This document shows, piece after piece, positions 1 to 6,009 of a stretch of 12,853 nucleotides of DNA. Below the pieces are notes generated by a model that did not search any database, was not told the origin of the DNA, and worked only from the letters and a program-made list of their open reading frames with translations. This DNA is from Chrysochromulina tobinii (taxonomy: Eukaryota > Haptophyta > Prymnesiales > Chrysochromulinaceae). The position numbers were made by a program, and so were the translations under genes. Each line of letters opens with the position of its first letter. Within the stretch, counting starts at the first letter, position 1. Location of the stretch: NCBI GenBank assembly GCA_001275005.1, contig JWZX01002611.1:1-12853 (forward strand), in the 5' to 3' direction.

Positions 1-252
1 ATGCAGCTCGGCACCTGTGCTGGAATCGGATCTTGCCAGCTCCTGCAGCTTTGGTAACAGTTCAGTCGCCAGCGCCTGCAGACCTTTTTCCAATCGTAGT
101 GCCAGTGCTCCCGGAGAAGTGAGACTGCCCCCGAGTGCGCGCAATATGGCCAGCTCATCGGCGTCAGTGGCAGTGGTGTCCAGCAACGCAGTGGCCAGAT
201 GCGCGGTCACATTCTGCGACGCAAGCCAAACGGCCGCTGTCCATTTTTCCAT
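1..252 (-). CDS. N-terminal fragment of an unrecognised protein, cut by the left edge
   Basis: An ATG at 252-250 opens a frame that reads 84 codons without a stop down to base 1, so the gene continues past the left edge. The context around the start (ggcATGg, purine at -3 and G at +4) is good. No other in-frame ATG lies between this one and the upstream stop (TGA, 375-373), which fixes the start if the first exon lies here. The peptide begins MEKWTAAVWLASQ and continues as Leu/Ala-rich helical sequence (DELAILRALGG, then ALRLEKGLQALATELLPKLQELA), with no obvious signal peptide or membrane span. I do not recognise the family. The gene is divergent from importin-5, and the two share the 445 bp between them. 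Its base composition is more balanced than that of the very GC-rich neighbours. The open frame is seen directly; that it is a real gene is inferred from frame length, start context and protein-like composition. Confidence 0.5.
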   Translation of the reverse strand, partial: MEKWTAAVWLASQNVTAHLATALLDTTATDADELAILRALGGSLTSPGALALRLEKGLQALATELLPKLQELARSDSSTGAELH

Positions 253-468
253 GCCGGGACCAACCACTGCGGACAACGGGCGGGCTGCGGCTCGCTCGCG
301 GCTGTGCACTTGCACAGAACTCGCAAGAAAGAGCCACGCATTCTCGAACAGCTCAGTACGGCGTTGGCTCGTTCACACTTCGCCACGGGCCCCTGTCTAC
401 TCCGCACCACCGAAACGAGAAACGACAAACGGAATGGGGAAACCGTCGGTACTGTAGCACTCAAAACA

Positions 469-548
469 TACAATTGTAACTCCGATGCCTCAGTCGCGAG
501 TTTTACAAGCGCGGGAATAACTCCGTATCATGTACCGGTACAATTGTA
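469..548. repeat. Two identical TACAATTGTA palindromes, the second overlapping TGTACCGGTACA
   Basis: The 10-bp palindrome TACAATTGTA occurs at 469-478 and again at 539-548, 70 bp apart. The second copy overlaps a perfect 12-bp palindrome, TGTACCGGTACA, at 531-542. Symmetric sites repeated at a distance in a promoter region are what dimeric transcription factor sites look like, but no factor can be named from the sequence. Confidence 0.45.
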
Positions 549-616
549 TCATGCATCATGTGACATGTATCTTCCGTCACCCATTCCCCGCGGCCACTGA
601 AAAAGGTCATGTGCTG

Positions 617-631
617 CTGTACAATGTACAG
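617..631. promoter_or_regulatory. CTGTACA-A-TGTACAG inverted repeat upstream of importin-5
   Basis: Seven bases (CTGTACA) are followed by one spacer base and their exact reverse complement (TGTACAG). The element lies 67 bp before the importin-5 ATG and shares the TGTACA core with the palindrome at 531-542. It could be a protein-binding dyad or, if transcribed, a weak structure in the 5' leader. Confidence 0.4.
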
Positions 632-697
632 GAACGCTGATAAGTTCCGACTCGATTTCGCGCCGCTCAGAAGCGCTCTTCGCGCCGGAAAACAACG

Positions 698-3600
698 ATG
701 TCGGGCCCAATCGACCTCACCGCTCTGCTCTCCGCGGACAATGCGGCACGCAAGTACGCCGAGCAGGCATTGGACGCGCTCCAGGAGTCGGCTCCCGCAC
801 AGCTCTCGATGCAGCTCGCCGTGACGCTCGCGAGCCCCGCGGCAGCGCCCGAGGTGCGCGAGCTCTCCGCGGTGCTCCTCCGCCGGCGGCTGCCCGAAAT
901 GCTCTTGCACCGCTCCTTGATCGTCTCGGAGTGGCGGGAGGCCATCAAGGCGAAGCTTCTCGAGGCTCTCACCGCTGAGAGCGCGCCGCGCCTGCGCCGT
1001 AAGATCTGCGACACTGTCGGTCGCATCGGCCTCGAGAGCCTCACCGACGGCTCGTGGCCGCAGCTCATGGAGTTCGTGCGCGCCGCGTGCGCGTCGGGCG
1101 TGCCATCGGCACACGAAGCGGCCCTCACGGTGATCCGCCACATGGCGCCGACGCTCGTCGACCCGCGTGGCTGGCCCACCATCGGCAAGCCGGCCACGTC
1201 GCTCCTGCTTGCCGGTCTCAGCACTCCGTCGGGCGAGGTGAGCGGCGCGGCGCTCGCCGCGCTCTCGGACATGCTCGCTGCGTGCGCAGAGCAGGAGTCG
1301 ACGGCCGAAAAGGGCGCCGAGAAGAAGCAGCTCAAGGCCGTCGCCACCGAGCTCGCTGCCGCGCTGCCGCCGATGCTCGGCTGCCTCGAGGCGGCGGTCA
1401 CGTCGTCCGACCCGGCACGTGTGAGCAGCGTGCTCGAGAGCCTCGGGACGGTGGCGGCGGCACAGCCGCGGCTATTCAAGAGCGTGCTGCCGGTGGTCAC
1501 CGAGGGCCTGTGCCAGCTCGCAAGCACCGCGTCCCTCCCCGTCGACGCGCGCATGAGCTGCGTCGAGCTGCTGCTCACTCTGGCAGAAGGGGCGCCTAAG
1601 ATGGTCACCAAGCTCGACGCGTTCACGCCACGTCTGCTCGGCGTGCTCGTGCCGATGCTGCTGAGGCTCGGTGGCGACCTTTCCGAATGGGAGGAGGCCG
1701 AGCCCGACGACGGCCTCCTCGAGACCGACGACGACGACGACGGCGAAAAGGAGGCCGCGTACGCGTGCGAGGGCCTCGACCGGCTTTCCGAGTGCGTCGG
1801 CGGACAGAGCCTGACGCGGCTCCTGCTCCCGATGCTGCAGCCTTACCTGGCGGAGGGTGCGCCGTGGAACGCTCGGCACGCGGCGCTCGTCGCCATCGCC
1901 ACCGTGTGCGAGGCGGGCTTCCTCGTCATCGAGCCCCACCTTGAGTCCATCGTCGGGCTCGTGCGCGCGGCGGTGACGGCGCCCGAGGCCCGGCTGCGCT
2001 GGGCGGCCTTCTATTGCCTCGGGCTCATGTGCGACGAGTTCCCACAGCTGGCCGAGGAGATGCACGCGACGCTCGTGCCCCTCGTCACCGGCGGCATGAG
2101 CGACGCGTGTGCGCGCGTGCGCGCCGCCGCGACGCTCGCCTCCGTCAACCTGATGCAACAGATGGAGGAGGAGCAGATGCTCGAGGCGTCCCCTCAGCTG
2201 CTCGGCGCGCTGCACGCGAGCATTGCCTCGCCCGCGTCGCCGCCCTACCTCGCGTACACGGCGTGCGCCGCGCTCGCCGTGCTTTCAGACGCGCTCGCCG
2301 CGGTGCCGGGCCGGCCGATGGCGCAGGTGTACCCGAGCCTCATGCCCCTCCTCGGGCAGCGGCTCACGCCCGCGCTCGCCTCGCGCTACGGCCGGCTTGC
2401 GGCGGAGCTGCTGCACGCGATGGGCAAGCTCGCGGCGGCGGCGGGCGCAGAGGCGGTCGCGGCGACCGCTGGACCGCTCATTCACGAAGTCTCGGCCCTG
2501 CTCCAGCGGCCCGAGGTGCTCGAGGATCGCACCCTCCTCCGCGGTGCCCACACGACGCTCACGTCGCTCGCCGAGATGACTGGCGGCGCGTTCGTGGGCG
2601 CGCTCGAGGGCCTGCTCCCTGCACTGCTCGAGAAGGCATCGATCGAGGTCGAGTTTGAAATCTCGCTCGTCGAGGGCGAGGACCCCCGCCAGGCTGAGGC
2701 CGAGGCCGACGAGGGGTACGAGGTCGAATACATGCAGAACAAGGGCAAGGGCATGATCAAGATCAAGACGAATGCGGCTCAGATGGACGAGAAGTTGCTT
2801 GCGCTCGACGCGCTCTTTGCGTACGCGCACGCGCTCGGCGCGGCCTTCGAGCCAGCGGTGCGTCCCGTCGTCGAGGCCGCCCTTCCTGTCCTGAGCTACA
2901 AGTTCAGCGAGCAGGCGCGCGCGTCCGCGGCCCTCGTGCTTGGCGAGGCATACAAGTGCCTCGTGCTAGCCGCGGCCAGCGGCACGCCCGGCGCGACGAT
3001 GGCGCGCGTGTCTGAGCTGGCTGGGGCGCTTCTCAAGCCGCTCTCGGAGAGGCTCAACAAGGAGGACTCGCTCGTCGCCGCCGACGCGATGCTCGACTGC
3101 CTGCGCGAGATGCTTGTCCTCGAGCGCGAGCACAGGGTCGGCGTGCTCGCGGGCGGGCCGGCGCTCAACGGCGTCATACAGCTCGTCAAGCGGCATCTGG
3201 CGCTCGACGAGGCGCGGCTCAGGGAGCGCGCGGAGGAGGCGGCGCAGCGCGACGACGACGACGACGGCGACGACGACGCGCCGGACGACGAGCAGGAGGC
3301 GGAGCTGCTCACGAGCTGCGCCGCGCTCACCATCGAGCTGGTGCGCCAGCACGGCGAAGCCGCGCTGCCGCAGGTGGAGGCCCAACTGCTGCCGCACATG
3401 CAGGCGTGGCTCGTTGGCGCCGCGGTCGAGGAGGAGGGTCAGATTGTGCGCCTCGCCCTCGGCCTCGATGTGGTGAGCGGCCTGATCGAGTACTGCGGCC
3501 AGGCGGCCGCCAAGAAGTATGCGGCCGCCGTGCTGCCGCTGCTGCAGGCGCACGTGGGCGCGACGGACGCGCGGCTGCGCCGCTCGGCCTTCCGCGGGAT

Positions 3601-4108
3601 GGGCGTGGTCATCGAGCACGGCGGCAAGCTACTCTCGCGCCCCGCCGCCACCCAGGTCGCCGAGCGGCTCGTGAGCGTCCTGAGCGCGCCCGACGCACGC
3701 TACTCCAACAACGTGGGTGCCTCGGAGGCGGCAGCCGCAGCGCTTGGTCGGCTGCTCGTGCACCGCGCCCCTTCGGTGGACGCGCCCTCGGTGCTGCCGC
3801 TCTGGCTGCGCTGGCTGCCGCTGCGCCACTCGGCGGACGACGCGCCGATCGCGATGACGTGCCTGTGCCAGCTGCTCGAGGCTGATGCAGCCGCCGTCTT
3901 CGGGCCGCAGCACGGCGCGTTCCCCCAGGTGCTCGGCGCGCTCGCTGCCGCGTACGAGCATGAGGACACGACCGCGCCCGTCTCGGCGCGCATGCGTTCG
4001 CTCGTGAGCGGCTGGTCGACGGCCAACCGAGGGCTGCTCGAAGCGGGCACTGCTGCCCTCCCCGCGCAGTACATGCGCGACAAGGTCGTTCGCATGGTCG
4101 CTGCCTGA
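698..4108 (+). CDS. IPO5: Importin-5 / karyopherin beta-3 (Kap121/Pse1 type) nuclear import receptor
   Basis: This 1136-residue protein is one uninterrupted frame; the human protein is about 1100 residues. It is a superhelix of HEAT repeats. In this family the protein carries ribosomal proteins, histones and other cargo through the nuclear pore and releases them on binding RanGTP. Visible family landmarks, in order: an importin-beta N-terminal region (ARKYAEQ near residue 18, VLLRRRLPE near 60); an acidic loop at about 330-353 (SEWEEAEPDD then a DDDDD run) leading into CEGLDRLSECVGG; WNARHAALVAIATVCEAG at about 390; the A/GYEVEYM...MIKIKT...EK segment around 670-700, matching the GWEF...IKT...EK stretch typical of importin-5 rather than importin-4; a second acidic loop at about 852-869; and a C-terminal LPLWLRWLPL motif near 1034. 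The start is the only in-frame ATG after a TAA at 641-643. The acidic loops and intron-free structure are the only oddities. Confidence 0.95.
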   Translation: MSGPIDLTALLSADNAARKYAEQALDALQESAPAQLSMQLAVTLASPAAAPEVRELSAVLLRRRLPEMLLHRSLIVSEWREAIKAKLLEALTAESAPRLRRKICDTVGRIGLESLTDGSWPQLMEFVRAACASGVPSAHEAALTVIRHMAPTLVDPRGWPTIGKPATSLLLAGLSTPSGEVSGAALAALSDMLAACAEQESTAEKGAEKKQLKAVATELAAALPPMLGCLEAAVTSSDPARVSSVLESLGTVAAAQPRLFKSVLPVVTEGLCQLASTASLPVDARMSCVELLLTLAEGAPKMVTKLDAFTPRLLGVLVPMLLRLGGDLSEWEEAEPDDGLLETDDDDDGEKEAAYACEGLDRLSECVGGQSLTRLLLPMLQPYLAEGAPWNARHAALVAIATVCEAGFLVIEPHLESIVGLVRAAVTAPEARLRWAAFYCLGLMCDEFPQLAEEMHATLVPLVTGGMSDACARVRAAATLASVNLMQQMEEEQMLEASPQLLGALHASIASPASPPYLAYTACAALAVLSDALAAVPGRPMAQVYPSLMPLLGQRLTPALASRYGRLAAELLHAMGKLAAAAGAEAVAATAGPLIHEVSALLQRPEVLEDRTLLRGAHTTLTSLAEMTGGAFVGALEGLLPALLEKASIEVEFEISLVEGEDPRQAEAEADEGYEVEYMQNKGKGMIKIKTNAAQMDEKLLALDALFAYAHALGAAFEPAVRPVVEAALPVLSYKFSEQARASAALVLGEAYKCLVLAAASGTPGATMARVSELAGALLKPLSERLNKEDSLVAADAMLDCLREMLVLEREHRVGVLAGGPALNGVIQLVKRHLALDEARLRERAEEAAQRDDDDDGDDDAPDDEQEAELLTSCAALTIELVRQHGEAALPQVEAQLLPHMQAWLVGAAVEEEGQIVRLALGLDVVSGLIEYCGQAAAKKYAAAVLPLLQAHVGATDARLRRSAFRGMGVVIEHGGKLLSRPAATQVAERLVSVLSAPDARYSNNVGASEAAAAALGRLLVHRAPSVDAPSVLPLWLRWLPLRHSADDAPIAMTCLCQLLEADAAAVFGPQHGAFPQVLGALAAAYEHEDTTAPVSARMRSLVSGWSTANRGLLEAGTAALPAQYMRDKVVRMVAA

Positions 4109-4417
4109 GAACATGCGGGCATACGTATGTGCCGGGGTACGGGCGGGGGGGAGAGGGACGCAGCCAACGCAGCCAATGCAGGTGGTGGCGGCGCCCTTGG
4201 ACGAAGTGCGCGGGCACGGCGGCGCAAGCGGGCGCGGAGCAGACCGCAGCGGCCGGAGCCATGCCTATCCAGGCAGAGATAAGTGCTGGGGGGGATGACG
4301 GCGGCGGAGCCGTGCCAGTGTGCACCCTGGACGGCGACGGCACGACGCTCGGGCAGACGGGACGGTCGGCGCTGCGCTCGACGCTGCGCATTTCGTGCGG
4401 GCACGCATTATTGCCCA

Positions 4418-4517
4418 GCGAGGAGTGGTGGGCCTATGGTGGGCCGGCGAGGAGCGGTATGTGATACGTGAGAGGGCCGGCGAGGAGCGGTGGGCAAGCG
4501 CCTGTGAGACGTGAGAG
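4418..4517. repeat. Decayed tandem repeat, three units of about 29-33 bp
   Basis: The core GCGAGGAG(T/C)GGT recurs at 4418, 4447 and 4480. The last two copies share 18 identical bases (GGGCCGGCGAGGAGCGGT at 4441-4458 and 4474-4491), and each is followed by a version of GA(T/G)ACGTGAGAG. It looks like a small, partly decayed minisatellite in the 3' intergenic region. Confidence 0.6.
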
Positions 4518-4563
4518 AGCCTGGATGACGGCTTATTGTCATTCCGACCATTCTTTGTGCAGA

Positions 4564-4609
4564 GTGACGCTCTCGCGTCACGAGCAAGCCAACTGACAGT
4601 TAGTGTCAG
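4564..4609. other. Two adjacent short hairpins in the convergent 3' region
   Basis: GTGACGC-TCTC-GCGTCAC (4564-4581) is a perfect 7-bp stem with a 4-base loop. Eleven bases later CTGACA-GTTAG-TGTCAG (4593-4609) forms a perfect 6-bp stem with a 5-base loop. Both read as hairpins on either strand. They could be 3'-end or RNA-structure elements. The first has the dimensions of a histone-type 3' stem-loop but not its sequence. Confidence 0.4.
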
Positions 4610-4792
4610 ACAGAGCAAGATGAGTTGTGCTTCGCGCTTTTGACCTTTTATCTCTCGCGGGCGGCGTGTACGCGGGCGAGCGAATGAATCCCCCTGCGAA
4701 GCTGCGATCGGCTCGCAGAGATCTCGCTCCTCTCGGTCCTCAAAGTCAAACCGATAACCGTCCTCATCGGCCGAGTCCCGCACGCACCTGCC

Positions 4793-4814
4793 TTACACCC
4801 GCGTTACACCCGCG
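4793..4814. repeat. 11-bp tandem duplication TTACACCCGCG x2
   Basis: TTACACCCGCG at 4793-4803 is repeated exactly and immediately at 4804-4814. It is a simple local duplication with no further copies seen beside it. Confidence 0.7.
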
Positions 4815-4945
4815 TGCGAGGTCCCACCATCGCGCCTTGCTAGGGATTGCGAGTCTGAGCTGTCAACAGAGGTCAGCACGTCAGCCGCAGGATCATGCGC
4901 AGGATACCGATTTAGACCGGCAGTGCAAGAGATTTCAATTTACAA

Positions 4946-5395
4946 CTAGCGCGAGGCGCGGGCGCCCGACTTGATGGCGACTTCCTCCGCCCTGGACTTT
5001 GACTGATCTTTGGCCTTCGATCCGCGGGCCGCCCCGGCCTTCTTGCCCGACTCCAACGCTTCCCACTCGGCTGCAAGCCCACCCGGCTGCATCCAGCGTG
5101 GTCCGCCCTTCTTCAAGCCCGCCTTCTTGATCATCGCGGTGTGCTTGGACTCGCGACCCATGCGCACATCAGCGCGCACGGCGATCATGAGACCCTTCAA
5201 AGCATGGCGCATGCCGAACTTGAGCTTGCCCTCGTTCGGATCGGGCCCGCAACCGAGGCAGACGCCGAGGGCATAGAAGGGGACGCAAAGAAACGGCAAG
5301 ATGTTCACGAGAAGAAGTGGGAGCCAGTTGAAGAGAAAGTCGCCCACCGTCATCTCATCGCCGACGAAAGGTAGGAGGAACTCTGGGAGCGGCAT
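4946..5395 (-). CDS. Small single-span membrane protein with basic tail, unknown function
   Basis: This 149-residue protein starts at the first in-frame ATG (5395-5393, context gacATGc with G at -3). The frame is open further upstream, but only through non-ATG codons. After a short N-terminal stretch (MPLPEFLLPF), residues about 20-49 form a strongly hydrophobic segment (FLFNWLPLLLVNILPFLCVP, then FYALGVCLGCG) long enough for one long or two short membrane spans. The region after it is polar and basic (KLKFGMRHALKG, IKKAGLKKGGPRW), ending in a Lys/Arg/Ala/Ser-rich tail (SGKKAGAARGSKAKDQ). I do not recognise the family. An uncleaved membrane anchor with a basic soluble tail in ER, plastid or mitochondrial membrane is possible. 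It is convergent with importin-5 and lies downstream of the glycosyltransferase-like gene on the same strand, with no sign of co-transcription. Coding status is inferred from the composition contrast and plausible topology. Confidence 0.6.
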   Translation of the reverse strand: MPLPEFLLPFVGDEMTVGDFLFNWLPLLLVNILPFLCVPFYALGVCLGCGPDPNEGKLKFGMRHALKGLMIAVRADVRMGRESKHTAMIKKAGLKKGGPRWMQPGGLAAEWEALESGKKAGAARGSKAKDQSKSRAEEVAIKSGARASR

Positions 5396-6009
5396 GTCTG
5401 AAGCGGGGCGCAGGCGTTGATGGCGGGTCCACAGATGAGCCACAGGGAGTGTGCGTGCTCTTTTGCTCTCCAAAGTGACTTTTTGGTAACTTTTTGACGA
5501 AACGTATAATTAATGTGCATGCACGAAGACTGTAGGTTAAGAAGCTGGGAGGAAATGTTCAGGTTTGTCAAAAGCTGAGTTCGATGCTTGGAGGGGGTGG
5601 GGGGAATGAGCGTTTGGTTGTACTCGTATACGAGTGCGGAGCACGATCGTGGAACATCTCAAGAGACCCTAAAGACGACGCCGAGGCCGTACTAGGCGTA
5701 CATATGAACTTGCGAGTAGAATTCGGGGAGGAGTTCTGTTGTGGATTTCATATGTCGATACGGACCTCGCAGGATCTCTACCACGCCTTTGCCCTTCAAT
5801 CACGTCCTCGAACGCGGCCTAACCTTATACGTTAAGGCCTAACCTAGACTCCTATCTCAACCATCGACCTCTAACGCCTACCTAACGCCAATCTAACACG
5901 CCACGCGCATAGTTATGCTGTCTCCATGGGCTCCATGGTGCACATGGGCCCGCCCCACCCTTCTCCACCTCATGCGTGAGTCGTTGCCGCAAGCCTGTAT
6001 GTTACTCAC
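5396..6009. other. AT-richer spacer: promoter of the small membrane gene and 3' region of the glycosyltransferase-like gene
   Basis: Both flanking genes are on the minus strand, so this holds the upstream gene's 3' UTR and the downstream gene's promoter. No coding sequence is convincing; the longest plus-strand frame (5584-5835) has no recognisable protein character. It contains an AT-rich patch around 5500-5520, which on the minus strand reads TTAATTATACG about 110 bases before the small gene's ATG. It also has a perfect palindrome ACTCGTATACGAGT (5622-5635), 9-bp inverted repeats ACATATGAA (5700-5708) and TTCATATGT (5747-5755), and a CTAAC-rich tract. A CTCCATGG pair occurs at 5922-5938. 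Confidence 0.5.
5816..5897. repeat. Degenerate CTAAC-rich tract
   Basis: CCTAAC or CTAAC occurs five times in about 80 bases (5818, 5838, 5871, 5881, 5893), including GGCCTAACC twice, 20 bp apart. Between those two lies a small hairpin, CCTTA-TACGT-TAAGG (5823-5837). The units resemble decayed telomere-type repeats (CCCTAA), but spacing and sequence are irregular, so this is at most a degenerate interstitial remnant. Confidence 0.35.

Larger units (their letters stand above)
253..697. promoter_or_regulatory. Divergent intergenic region between the left-edge gene and importin-5
   Basis: These 445 bp separate two start codons pointing away from each other, so both promoters should lie here. 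No convincing coding sequence is present. The part nearest importin-5 is clearly less GC-rich than the gene and has a concentration of dyad elements, listed separately. An in-frame TAA at 641-643 lies ahead of the importin-5 start. No clean TATA box is visible. Confidence 0.5.
4109..4945. other. Convergent 3' intergenic region, no gene seen
   Basis: This stretch lies between the stop of importin-5 and the stop of the small membrane-protein gene, so it should hold both 3' UTRs and both polyadenylation sites. Short open frames on both strands lack ATG starts or protein-like composition. A perfect CATACGTATG palindrome sits 12 bases after the importin-5 stop (4120-4129), followed by a G-rich run. 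No AATAAA or TGTAA polyadenylation hexamer or pentamer is visible in the first ~190 bases after importin-5. The other contents are decayed tandem repeats, two hairpins and an 11-bp duplication, listed separately. Confidence 0.6.

Noticed and set aside
395-421. bZIP transcription factor suggested by LRADNAALRAEV in the acidic protein (residue numbers)
   Set aside because: The leucine-zipper-like segment is short, and the residues before it lack the basic N-x-x-A-A DNA-binding region, so only a coiled coil is supported.
667-1626. Minus-strand frame of about 319 codons overlapping importin-5
   Set aside because: It lies opposite the well-matched importin-5 coding region and has the Ser/Ala/Arg-rich composition of an antisense shadow.
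4265-4783. Minus-strand 172-codon frame in the convergent intergenic region
   Set aside because: It begins at a GTG rather than an ATG, has no recognisable domain and crosses the decayed tandem repeats.
5550-5600. GAGTTCGATGC resembling a tRNA T-loop
   Set aside because: No acceptor stem, D-arm or anticodon arm can be built around it.
5584-5835. Plus-strand 83-codon frame
   Set aside because: It is short, has no recognisable motif or favourable context, and lies in an AT-richer spacer with palindromes.
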